A DNA stretch of 64,000 nt from Psychroflexus salis (GTDB lineage: Bacteria; Bacteroidota; Bacteroidia; Flavobacteriales; Flavobacteriaceae). Made by a program: the position numbers and the translations under genes. Shown here piece after piece: positions 55,579 to 64,000 of this stretch (position 1 is its first letter; each line of letters starts with the position of its first letter). Below the pieces are notes generated by a model. It worked only from the letters and a program-made list of their open reading frames with translations, made no database searches and was not told the origin of the DNA. The stretch lies in the NCBI RefSeq assembly GCF_014640175.1, contig NZ_BMGL01000006.1:1-64000 (forward strand). Reading direction: 5' to 3'.

Positions 55579-58500
55579 TTAATCCTTTATAAAAGCTTCA
55601 ACAAAAGTTTTACCGTTAATTATCACTTTTGCAAAATATTGACCACTTTGTAGATTACTAACAGGAACAGCTACCAAATTTTGGTTATACTTTTGTTTGT
55701 AAACTTGTTGACCTAACATATTGTAAATAATGATATCTTCAATATTTTCGGGTGCTTCAACATTAAGTATATTATTAGCTGGGTTTGGATACAGGCTAAT
55801 TTGAAGCTTATTAAAATCTTGATTTGAGAAATTAGTTTCTAAAGATATTTCAAAAGTACCTTCATTGGCTGCATCAAAATTTACTTGTATATAATATGTT
55901 TCCCCTTGTGTTAAGCCCGAAGGAGAAACCATGGTTTGTTCTCCGGTTCCCATTCCAACAGCACAAGCTACTTCAACTAAGCTTGTTAAGTCTGTACAGT
56001 CTTCAACGGCTTCGTACACGGCTACATTTGCAATTCCTGTGTTTGCAAGAGCTGATATAATGATATCACTTTCACTTGAGCTAGGAGCAACGTAAGTAAA
56101 CCAAACTGTACTTTCGATGTTAGAAGAAAAACAGCTTGCAGTTGGCTCATTGGTTTGCACAGTTGCGTTGGTGTTATCGCCAATTACTGTTGAAAACTCA
56201 GGAATCATTATAGCATTACATATATCATCATTGGGTGGTAAATCATTAACATCTAGCGTTGTAAAAGCAAAACTTTCACCAGGAATTCTAAATTGTGTAC
56301 CACAATCGGTAACTACATTAGCTAAATATTCGGTGTTGGGTTCTAAATTATCTATCGAAACTTCGGTAACAGAAGGATCTACAAATCCAGATGAATAAAT
56401 AGGAAATCCTGTTACAGTTTCACGAATAACCCACTCATATTCAACTACGGGGGAATCTGCGGGTGGATTCCAAGTTAAAAATATAGAAGTTTGAGAAATA
56501 TTACTTACCGTTATATTTTCGGCAGGTTGACAAGCTCCAAGCGCGTCGGTAGTGGTAAACGTAACCGGTGCACTTAAATTACTATCATCAAGTTCACAAT
56601 TGGCTTGCACATAGGCTTGATAAGTAGTTTCAGGAATTAGATTTGATACATCAACAAAAGTATCGTTAGTAGAACCCGTAAATACTGGCACATCTGTTCC
56701 TGGAATATCACCATCATTATAAATAAACCAAGTGTAACCATTAAATTCCATAATAGGAGAATCAGCGGTTTCATTCCAAGATAGTGTTGCGGTGCTATCC
56801 GTTATTAACGTAACTCCAAGATTATCTGGTGTTTCACAAACCAAATTTTCTGTAACAAACTGAATTGGAGTAGATAATTCACTAAGATTCAGATCGCAAT
56901 CACTCTGTAATACCACTTGGTAAGCCGTATCTTCAGAAAGACCGTCGATTACAACAGAAGTCTCTTCAGAATCTACAATTCCTGTATCAAGCGGAGAGTC
57001 TGTTTCTAGATTAGCTTCATCATCAAAAATATACCAAACATAACCATTAGTTGCTAAATCAACTCCACTCCAAGATAAAGTGATTTCATCTTGACTAATG
57101 TTAGTTATAAGAATATTTGAAGGCACTTCACACTCAGGATCCAAAGTAGTAAATGTAAATGGTCCTACAAAATCGCTAAACCCGAATGAACAGTTGTTAC
57201 GGATATAAACATCATAGGTTGTACCTGGTTCCAAATCGTCTGAAAATCCGTTTGGTGTAGTTGTAATCCAGGAGGTTATAGCCGTAGAAACATCTGGACC
57301 TTCACCTTGAGTATGTACAACATAAGAATAAGTACCTGGATCTTCTAAAGATGCAGACCAACTAAACAATACAGAAGTTTGTGTAACTTCATCAATTTGG
57401 AAATCAACTCCATTAGGCTCTACACAATCTCCAATTGTACTAAAAGGAATCGCTAGGCTAAAATCACTTTCAACTACATTACAATCAGATTGTATATAAA
57501 AATTATAATCTGTAAGTTCAGTTAAACCGGTAACCGTAACAGATGTTTCACCAGCAGCCAAAGTACCACTAAAAGATGGTGTAGCCGTTTCTTGGTCTTC
57601 ACTAGATAAATAAACTTCCCAAATGTAACCATTTAATGCGTTGGTAAAGTCATCCCAACTAAAGGTAACTTCATTGATTAATACTTCATCTACTACAATA
57701 TTTTCTGGAGCATTACACTCTCCAAAAGTGGTAAACTCAACAGCTGTAGTTAATTCGCTCTCACTAAATTCACATATAGCTTGAATATAAACTTGATAGG
57801 TGGTATTTATCTCTAAGTTATTTACAACTACTGTAGTATCTTCAGAAGTAATTGTTCCACTAGCGATTGGGGTGGCAAAATCTGGAGATTCTCCTTCTAA
57901 ATAAACAGACCAATTAAAGCTTTGTTGCGTAACATCAACTTCATCCCAGCTTAAGGTAGCTTCAGTTTGAAGAATATTTGTTACTTCAACATTTATGGGT
58001 TCTGGGCAAATTGGTGGAGTACAATTTGAAGTAAAAGAAAAGATAGTTTGACCCGGTGAAATGCTTTGGGTTGAAGAGTTGTAAATTTCTTCATTAAATG
58101 GATCAATGATGCTTATTCCAAGTTCGCTAGCAGCAATTCCTGCATTATTCCAAATTAATTCGGTTGTAACATCAGCACATAAGCTTACAGTTACTGAAGA
58201 TTCGCTTCCAGTTGAAAAATTTTCTCCAATAGTTTCCACTAAAATTCCATTTTGAAAGACTTGCATGCTAGCACCGTTCCAACCGTTTCCAGCAGAATCT
58301 TCAAGCAAAAAAGTATAGGTACATTTCTCTTCTTCTTCACAAACTTCAGTTGAAAAAGTAACCGATTCAGAAAGTTCACTCTCTTCATTATTGAAACAAT
58401 TAGATTGAACATATACATCGTATGTTGAAGCTGGAGAAAGTCCATCGATAAGTATAGCATTAGGTGAGTTTGTTGTTCCTGTTGCTATTGGAGTTTCAGT

Positions 58501-61500
58501 TTCAGGATCGGCACCAGATTCAAAAGCAAACCATGTGTAACCTTCAAAAGCAGATTCGTCTTCATTAAAAGTAAGTTCAGCTGATTCTGTAGTTATATTG
58601 TCAATACTTAAACTTAGCGGCGGATTACAAACAGGTAACTCGTCTACTCGCAAATCGTCTATCGCAAAAAAGACAGAATTTGCAGCACTTCTTGTTGCCA
58701 CAAAACGAATATTTACAGTTTGATTAGCAAAGTTTGCCAAATCGAATATTTCACGAACAAATTCATCTGATAAATTTGATTGTTCTGCAGTATTATATGT
58801 TTTAAGGTTCGTCCAAGTAGAAGTAGAAATCTCTTTAATTTCTACAGCATAAGTTCCAACATCACTCCCAGTTAGTGAGTAAAAGTAATTGAAGCTTGGT
58901 TCGTCTAAATTAGACAAATCTAGTGCTGGTAATTCAATGATAGCTTGATCTCCAGAATTACCAAATTGATTGGTAATTATAATAACATTATCACCTACAG
59001 GGTTATTGATAAAATTATCTGAAAAGCTTAACCAAGAATAAGTACCTATCTCAAATTCTGGACTTCTATTCCAACAATCACCAATACTTTCGTTTCCTGA
59101 GTTTTGTGGAGACCAATCATCGCTTTCAAAATCTACTACATAAGGAGTAGCTAAAGGACTACAAGGAGTATTGAAAAATAATGGGTCTGATGCTGAGCTA
59201 ACTCCTGTAAAGCCACAATCTGAGCGAATAAAAGCTTTGTAATTTGTATTTTCAGACAAACCAGAAATCACTACTGAATTTACTTCAAAATTTGTACTTC
59301 CGTTTGCTACTGGCGGTGTATTTTGTGGATTATCATCTTCATTAAAGATAAACCAATTGTAGCCACTAATTGCGCTTCCGATGTTATCCCAAGATAATTC
59401 AACTGTATCTGTTGTAACTTGAACAACTTCAAAATTTAAAGGTGGGAAACATCCATCAGGAGCATCACAATCTGATGTAAATGTGGTTAGCGTACTTCCT
59501 TGAGAACCTTCGCCAGGACTTTTTTCATAAACTTCTTCATCAAAGGGGTTTAAAACTGTAACTCCTACTTCATTAGCAAAACTACCTCCAATGTTCCAGA
59601 ATAATTCAACATTAACATTACTGCAAAGGCTTACTGTTTCTGTAAAATTATTTCCTGATGAAAAGTTTTCTCCTAAAACTGCTATTTCTATTCCATTTTG
59701 TAATACAGACATGGTGTTTCCATTCCAACCATCTCCAAAACCATCGAGCAATTCGAAGGTATAAACACAAGTTTCATTTGCATTACATATTAATGTAGAA
59801 AAACTAATTGGAAGTGATAAATTTGAAAATTCACCTTCATCACATTCAGCAAAAACATATGCATCATAAGTAGTGTCTGCATCTAAACCTGTAATTATGG
59901 CGGTTGTTGTATTCGAAGGAGTTGTTCCTTCGGCAACAGGTGTTGCATTTTCAGGATTGGCTCCTTCTGGGTATATCTCCCAAGTAAAACCTGTAGCAGA
60001 TGCATCGGCGGGTGTCCAAGTTAATTCAGCACCATCGATATCTATATTATTTATTTCCAAGTTTTTTGGTCTCAAACATGGGTTTACTTCGTTAACTTCA
60101 ATTGCATCTATAGCAATATCTGATGAAAATCCATTTCCACGGGTAGCCACAAATCTGAACTCAATTGTTTCACCTTCAAAAGCATTTAATGAAATTATTA
60201 CTTCTTCCCAATTATCATCAATATTGGTTTGTTGAGCACCTACGATATTTTCTAGTTCAACCCAATTAGAAGTGTTTACCGATTTTACCTCTAGCGATAA
60301 TTCGCCTATATTATTTCCACGCATAAAATAGTAGAACGAAATTCCTGGATTGGTTAAGTTTTGTAAATTTATTTGGGGAGAAGTTATAGTAGTTGTTTGG
60401 CCATTATTACCAAGTGTTCCAACAGCATAAATATAATTTGAACCCTGAAATGCTCCGCTAGGCCCAGTACTGTTAATGCTTGAAGCACCAGATTTAGTTC
60501 CCCAAAAATATCCAGTAGTTTCTCTTTCCCAACATTCACTAATTTCACTGTTGGCATTATTAAAACCTGTTCCAGATACCCATTGTGAGCTACTAAAATT
60601 TTCGAATACAGGAGCCATTAAGGTAGAGCATGACGTATTAAATGAAACTACATCCGAAAAATCACTATCATCATCTGCAGCACAATTAGCAATTACATAA
60701 GCATCGTAACTTTGTGCTGGAGATAATCCTGATATGCTTACATTATTGGTAGACTGATCTACACTTTCTGAAAAAACAGGGCTTGCTGTTGCAGGGTTTG
60801 CTCCTTGATTAAAAATTAACCAGGTGTATCCTAAACTGGCTTCAGGCTCTGCATTCCAAGATAAATCTACGCCATCATTTACTATGTTGAAGGCTTGTAC
60901 ATTTGTTACTTTTGGACATGTTGGTGGTGTACATGCAGACGTGAAATTAAAAATGGTACTACCTCGTTGGTTGCCAGAATCGAAATTGAGTTCGTATAAC
61001 ACTTCATTAAAAGGATCGACCAAGTTTAAGCCTACTTCATTGGCAAAGCTTCCTTCGTTTAACCAAATAAGCTCAATTGTACTACCTGTGCATAACAAAT
61101 GTGTTTCTGTAAAATTATCACCGCTTTCAAAATCAGCACCCAAGTTAGCTACCAATTGCCCATCTTGTCGTAATTCGACAATATTACCATTCCAGCCATC
61201 TCCAAAATCATCTAATAAGTTAAAAGTAAATTCACATTGTTCTTCGATAGGACAAGCAGCTGTCGAAAAATTGATAGGCCCATCTAAAACACTAAAACCA
61301 TCTACATCGCAATCGCTTCTTAAGTAAACTTGGTAATTTGTATTTTCATTTAAACCTGAAACAGTTGTATTATTACTAGCCGTAGTACCTTCTGCGATGG
61401 GTGTAGCTGTTTGTGGATTTACTCCTTCAAGAAAAACAAACCAATTTACAGGATTAGATTGTGTATTCCAGTTAATTTGTGCAGACGTATCTGAAATTTG

Positions 61501-62964
61501 AGTTATTGAAGCGTTAGATGGTTTAATACATGTTGTAGCTTCTCTTACTTCAATTAAATCTAAAGCAATTGCATTTGCAAATTGTAGACCACGTATTGCA
61601 GTAAATTTAATTTGAATTTTAGTATTAGTATAATTTGTCAATTCAATTTCTTGGTCTAACCACTCTTCATCAGGTGATGTCTGTTGCTCACCAGATACAT
61701 TAAAAATATTAATCCAGTTTTCAGACCCAAATTCCTTAACTTCAACTTCAAGACTACCAACATCATTACCAAACATAAAATAGTAAAAACTTAATGCGGG
61801 CGTGTCTAAGTTGTTTGTATTTATAACAGGTGAAATAAATTCTGCTTGGTCTCCTAATTGTCCAAATGGTTTTGTGTATAAAAAATTATTACCTTGAAAA
61901 GCAGAACCTGGTCCTGAATTGAATATTTGAGAAGAACTATTGCCTGTTCCCCAAGCATAAATATTAATTAAGTTATCTGGGATTCTTGTCCAACATTCGT
62001 CTATACTATCTCCTGTATTTTCAAACGCGGCACCAGGAGCCCAATCTTGCCCAGAGAAATTTTCGGAAAATGGAGCTAAAGACGTAATGCATTCCCCTTG
62101 AAACGGAAGTTCTATTAAATCACCTCCTTCTGGTTGTGCTAACCACAGTCCAAATTCAGGTCCATTTTGATTTAACTCTGGATTTAAAAAACCACTTGTT
62201 AATAAAGTAACCGCTTTGTTCTGCAAAACTAATTCTGAAAGAGGCAAGTCGTATATTTCTAATTCAGTTTGTGAAGAGCTTAAAACCGGTTGAATTGAAT
62301 AATTATTGGTTGCAATTTGCGTGTAATCTTCAAAATTAGTGTAAGCTAAATTGGTTATAAAATTAGGAACAGGGACTGTAATTTCATCTAAATCAATATT
62401 TGGTAAATCAGTTGCCCCATGATGGATTAATATATCTGTATTACCCGCAATGGCAATTGCATTTTCTCTTGCACCCTGAAAAACATCTAAAGAAAATTCG
62501 ATATTCGAATTTTCTGAAGCATCAAACTGACCTGTATTTTGAACACCGTTGGCTACAATTAAATATTTATCTGTATCTACTAAATTTAATGTTGTAGTAA
62601 AAAAGGCTTCGGTTGCAGTTGAACTGTTCCCAAGTGCAACCCCAATATCGACTGCTTCATTAGCAGGAATACTTAAAAAAGCGGATGCAGACCTGAAATT
62701 TACATCATCTAAAAACAAACTACCATTTACATAAATATCGACTAACTCCAAATTAGGGTCTGGAGCATTATGAATAAATTGTACTTCGGTTGTTTCGTTT
62801 ACAAAAAATGGTAAATAAGGGATTGTTCTCTCATTTTTAGATAACAAAATACGACCTGAACTTTCAGCATCATAAAATGATTTCGCTCCAATTGAATGAA
62901 CTATTAGAAGAAATAAAAAAAGGAAAGATTTTAAGAAAAATTGATGTTGGTAATTTTTATCCAT
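55579..62964 (-). CDS. Giant modular secreted protein with T9SS sorting domain
   Basis: A 2461-residue exported protein. Signal peptide 1-27; two DUF4397-like regions (about 59-155 and 170-265); then a supermodule present three times (292-776, 779-1266, 1268-1746), each made of a MAM/choice-of-anchor-J-like jelly-roll domain, an FN3 domain, a module of about 105 residues marked GDGWNG (AGNGWNG in the third) and another FN3; five more FN3 domains (1750-2236); a domain beginning NDDICNA (about 2245-2376); and a type A T9SS sorting domain (about 2388-2461, SLYPNPANN). Most FN3 domains carry a Cys near each end, suggesting a disulfide. Likely exported by T9SS and anchored at the surface or released; adhesion or glycan/protein binding is inferred. 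No enzymatic motif is seen. Confidence 0.88.
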   Translation of the reverse strand: MDKNYQHQFFLKSFLFLFLLIVHSIGAKSFYDAESSGRILLSKNERTIPYLPFFVNETTEVQFIHNAPDPNLELVDIYVNGSLFLDDVNFRSASAFLSIPANEAVDIGVALGNSSTATEAFFTTTLNLVDTDKYLIVANGVQNTGQFDASENSNIEFSLDVFQGARENAIAIAGNTDILIHHGATDLPNIDLDEITVPVPNFITNLAYTNFEDYTQIATNNYSIQPVLSSSQTELEIYDLPLSELVLQNKAVTLLTSGFLNPELNQNGPEFGLWLAQPEGGDLIELPFQGECITSLAPFSENFSGQDWAPGAAFENTGDSIDECWTRIPDNLINIYAWGTGNSSSQIFNSGPGSAFQGNNFLYTKPFGQLGDQAEFISPVINTNNLDTPALSFYYFMFGNDVGSLEVEVKEFGSENWINIFNVSGEQQTSPDEEWLDQEIELTNYTNTKIQIKFTAIRGLQFANAIALDLIEVREATTCIKPSNASITQISDTSAQINWNTQSNPVNWFVFLEGVNPQTATPIAEGTTASNNTTVSGLNENTNYQVYLRSDCDVDGFSVLDGPINFSTAACPIEEQCEFTFNLLDDFGDGWNGNIVELRQDGQLVANLGADFESGDNFTETHLLCTGSTIELIWLNEGSFANEVGLNLVDPFNEVLYELNFDSGNQRGSTIFNFTSACTPPTCPKVTNVQAFNIVNDGVDLSWNAEPEASLGYTWLIFNQGANPATASPVFSESVDQSTNNVSISGLSPAQSYDAYVIANCAADDDSDFSDVVSFNTSCSTLMAPVFENFSSSQWVSGTGFNNANSEISECWERETTGYFWGTKSGASSINSTGPSGAFQGSNYIYAVGTLGNNGQTTTITSPQINLQNLTNPGISFYYFMRGNNIGELSLEVKSVNTSNWVELENIVGAQQTNIDDNWEEVIISLNAFEGETIEFRFVATRGNGFSSDIAIDAIEVNEVNPCLRPKNLEINNIDIDGAELTWTPADASATGFTWEIYPEGANPENATPVAEGTTPSNTTTAIITGLDADTTYDAYVFAECDEGEFSNLSLPISFSTLICNANETCVYTFELLDGFGDGWNGNTMSVLQNGIEIAVLGENFSSGNNFTETVSLCSNVNVELFWNIGGSFANEVGVTVLNPFDEEVYEKSPGEGSQGSTLTTFTSDCDAPDGCFPPLNFEVVQVTTDTVELSWDNIGSAISGYNWFIFNEDDNPQNTPPVANGSTNFEVNSVVISGLSENTNYKAFIRSDCGFTGVSSASDPLFFNTPCSPLATPYVVDFESDDWSPQNSGNESIGDCWNRSPEFEIGTYSWLSFSDNFINNPVGDNVIIITNQFGNSGDQAIIELPALDLSNLDEPSFNYFYSLTGSDVGTYAVEIKEISTSTWTNLKTYNTAEQSNLSDEFVREIFDLANFANQTVNIRFVATRSAANSVFFAIDDLRVDELPVCNPPLSLSIDNITTESAELTFNEDESAFEGYTWFAFESGADPETETPIATGTTNSPNAILIDGLSPASTYDVYVQSNCFNNEESELSESVTFSTEVCEEEEKCTYTFLLEDSAGNGWNGASMQVFQNGILVETIGENFSTGSESSVTVSLCADVTTELIWNNAGIAASELGISIIDPFNEEIYNSSTQSISPGQTIFSFTSNCTPPICPEPINVEVTNILQTEATLSWDEVDVTQQSFNWSVYLEGESPDFATPIASGTITSEDTTVVVNNLEINTTYQVYIQAICEFSESELTTAVEFTTFGECNAPENIVVDEVLINEVTFSWDDFTNALNGYIWEVYLSSEDQETATPSFSGTLAAGETSVTVTGLTELTDYNFYIQSDCNVVESDFSLAIPFSTIGDCVEPNGVDFQIDEVTQTSVLFSWSASLEDPGTYSYVVHTQGEGPDVSTAITSWITTTPNGFSDDLEPGTTYDVYIRNNCSFGFSDFVGPFTFTTLDPECEVPSNILITNISQDEITLSWSGVDLATNGYVWYIFDDEANLETDSPLDTGIVDSEETSVVIDGLSEDTAYQVVLQSDCDLNLSELSTPIQFVTENLVCETPDNLGVTLITDSTATLSWNETADSPIMEFNGYTWFIYNDGDIPGTDVPVFTGSTNDTFVDVSNLIPETTYQAYVQANCELDDSNLSAPVTFTTTDALGACQPAENITVSNISQTSIFLTWNPPADSPVVEYEWVIRETVTGFPIYSSGFVDPSVTEVSIDNLEPNTEYLANVVTDCGTQFRIPGESFAFTTLDVNDLPPNDDICNAIMIPEFSTVIGDNTNATVQTNEPTASCFSSNIESTVWFTYVAPSSSESDIIISALANTGIANVAVYEAVEDCTDLTSLVEVACAVGMGTGEQTMVSPSGLTQGETYYIQVNFDAANEGTFEISLETNFSNQDFNKLQISLYPNPANNILNVEAPENIEDIIIYNMLGQQVYKQKYNQNLVAVPVSNLQSGQYFAKVIINGKTFVEAFIKD

Positions 62965-63319
62965 GGTTTATGATATTTTGTCGTTTAAACAATTCTGAAA
63001 TATATTAAATTTATATGAATTGTAGTTTTTTTATTTATTAGACAACATAAAGACATAAACTCCTAATTTATTTTTATTTTTTTTTAAAACAAAAATAAAT
63101 ATCAACCATAAAAGATACTCTACATTAATTCCATTTGTACATTACAAATTATTTAATACTTTGTTGCAGAATTAACTAAATTTATCTGAAACTGTTTTGT
63201 AATATTAAAATGTTGTAACGAATAGCGATAAGAAAGAAAGGGTTTGTTAAAATTTTAAGATAATTGACAAGCTATTTTAAGATAATATTGTAATTTGCCA
63301 GAAATTTAAAATAAATATT
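62965..63319. other. Divergent intergenic region without a gene
   Basis: A 355-bp very AT-rich region between the giant gene (-) and a small lipoprotein gene (+). I see a TATATTTC near-match to the -7 box on the minus strand and a TAATTTG near-match on the plus strand (63291-63297), with TTG at 63264-63266. No ORF or RNA gene is visible. Confidence 0.5.
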
Positions 63320-63589
63320 ATGAGAAATTCTATTTTATCAGTATCGCTTCTAGCTATGTTTTTTGTCTTTACATCGTGTTCTTCAGATGATGATTCTTCA
63401 TCGAGCAATAACAACGACTGTTTAGTATGCGAACTAGAGTTATTTGGCCAGTCTACTAGCACCGAGTATTGTGACAATGGTGATGGCACCGTAACCGTAA
63501 ACGGAGAAGGAACTGAAGACTTAGAAGGAGTTTCATTTTCTGATTTTATTTCTGCTCAAGAAGAATTTCTTGGAGCAACTTGTAATTAG
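63320..63589 (+). CDS. Small Cys-containing lipoprotein, probably surface exposed
   Basis: An 89-residue lipoprotein with lipobox FTSC (Cys20) followed by SSDDDSSSS, an acidic Ser/Asp tract resembling the flavobacterial lipoprotein export signal. The mature part has a CLVC pair, a Cys in TEYCDNG and a Cys near the terminus (ATCN), so two disulfides are possible. It resembles the many small Bacteroidota lipoproteins of this layout; I know no function. It ends in a strong terminator and is divergent from the giant secreted protein. Confidence 0.8.
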   Translation: MRNSILSVSLLAMFFVFTSCSSDDDSSSSNNNDCLVCELELFGQSTSTEYCDNGDGTVTVNGEGTEDLEGVSFSDFISAQEEFLGATCN

Positions 63590-63610
63590 GAAATTTTCGA
63601 ATTTAAAATT

Positions 63611-63640
63611 TAAAAGCTTCCAAATTTGGAAGCTTTTTTT
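63611..63640 (+). terminator. Terminator after the small lipoprotein gene
   Basis: A perfect 26-bp palindrome (63611-63623 with 63624-63636) followed by T residues. Confidence 0.88.
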
Positions 63641-63752
63641 TGCTAAAAAAATGGTTTTTATAGAATGTAACTAAGGGTTTTATTTAAAATAATTAATCTT
63701 TATTTTTAATTATATAGGAAAGAACAGATTTTAATAAAAATTGATAGCCATA

Positions 63753-63785
63753 TTGATTATAGTTTAATATTAATTTTTATTTTTG
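63753..63785 (+). promoter_or_regulatory. Bacteroidota promoter of rplS
   Basis: TTG at 63753-63755, a 22-base spacer and TATTTTTG at 63778-63785 match the TTG-N17-23-TAnnTTTG promoter. It predicts a leader of about 65 nt, longer than for the other marked promoters in this window. Confidence 0.6.
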
Positions 63786-63854
63786 CAAACTCAATTGAAT
63801 AACCGCTGGCGAAAATCGTGAATGTTGTTTAATGAAAACCAAATTACATATACA

Positions 63855-64000
63855 ATGGATTTAGTACAATTTGTAGAAAACGAATTTATCGAGAAAAAAG
63901 ATTTTCCTGAATTTCAGGCAGGTGACACAATCACTGCTTACTACGAAATTAAAGAAGGTCAAAAAACCAGAACACAGTTTTTTAAAGGGACTGTAATTCA
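63855..64000 (+). CDS. rplS: 50S ribosomal protein L19, 5' part
   Basis: The frame from the ATG at 63855 is open to the window edge (48 full codons). It starts MDLVQFVENEF and continues PEFQAGDTITAYYEI, then TQFFKGTVI, matching the N terminus of bL19, which sits at the 30S-50S interface. The gene is cut by the window end. Confidence 0.93.
   Translation, partial: MDLVQFVENEFIEKKDFPEFQAGDTITAYYEIKEGQKTRTQFFKGTVI

Noticed and set aside
60824-61327. 167-codon plus-strand ORF opposite the giant gene
   Set aside because: Antisense to repetitive FN3 and GDGWNG coding sequence; similar shadows occur opposite other repeat copies.
55579-62964. DNA-level repeats in the giant gene as a mobile or CRISPR element
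   Set aside because: The repeats are protein-domain repeats in a single intact frame with substantial divergence.

Overview
The window is a stretch of chromosome from a member of the Bacteroidota, most probably the family Flavobacteriaceae. Evidence for this: low G+C; the primary sigma factor is the short Bacteroidota type; several genes are preceded by the Bacteroidota -7 promoter box TAnnTTTG; a huge secreted protein ends in a type IX secretion (T9SS) sorting domain; lipoproteins carry an SDDD-like surface-export signal; and there are many Bacteroidota-specific families (DUF4293, PUR/DUF3276, long NusB, Rho with a large disordered insert, lipidated TamA). Most of the window is core genome, with no prophage, IS element, CRISPR array or rRNA operon.

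Layout. 1-5.1 kb: the 5' part of a secreted protein with a lectin-like module, then a fused trehalose-6-phosphate synthase/phosphatase divergent from a GH15 glucoamylase/trehalase-like enzyme, followed by a 7-bp-periodic DNA repeat. 5.2-13 kb: YjbR protein, PriA, OxyR, a FISUMP-domain lipoprotein, TruA, two small membrane proteins and RpoD. 13-21.7 kb: two short-chain dehydrogenases, a GH3-like adenylate-forming enzyme facing a small HELGH metalloprotease-like protein, YCII and DUF1801 proteins, an MJ0936/YfcE-type phosphoesterase, fructose-6-phosphate aldolase/transaldolase, NhaC and the bacillithiol deacetylase BshB1. 21.7-23.8 kb: tRNA-His, a truncated GIY-YIG nuclease and an ABC-F ATPase. 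23.8-33.7 kb: a lipoprotein with a cysteine-free thioredoxin fold, DUF4293, Rho, an Smr-domain protein, a CD225-CD225-DUF2752 operon, PepD, DUF3667 and an aldo/keto reductase.

33.8-45.9 kb is a long leftward gene series, tamB-tamL-DUF2721-lnt-ppc, which combines an outer-membrane lipid/protein trafficking pair with the enzyme that finishes lipoprotein acylation and with PEP carboxylase. 46-55.5 kb: tRNA-Ser, M28 and M14 peptidases, a PUR-domain protein, an ABC exporter, the nusB-DUF1573-yajC group and a zinc alcohol dehydrogenase. 55.6-63 kb is one 2461-residue T9SS-secreted protein made of a thrice-repeated four-domain supermodule plus further FN3 domains. The window ends with a small lipoprotein and the first 48 codons of rplS.

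Functional themes: trehalose metabolism; redox defence (OxyR with both redox cysteines, bacillithiol synthesis); envelope assembly (TamB/TamL, Lnt, lipoproteins); secreted peptidases and adhesin-like proteins; and transcription control (RpoD, Rho, NusB). No clear-cut new defence or mobile system was found. The best leads are the repeated module architecture of the giant secreted protein, the tam-lnt gene series, the CD225-DUF2752 operon and the heptamer DNA repeat.
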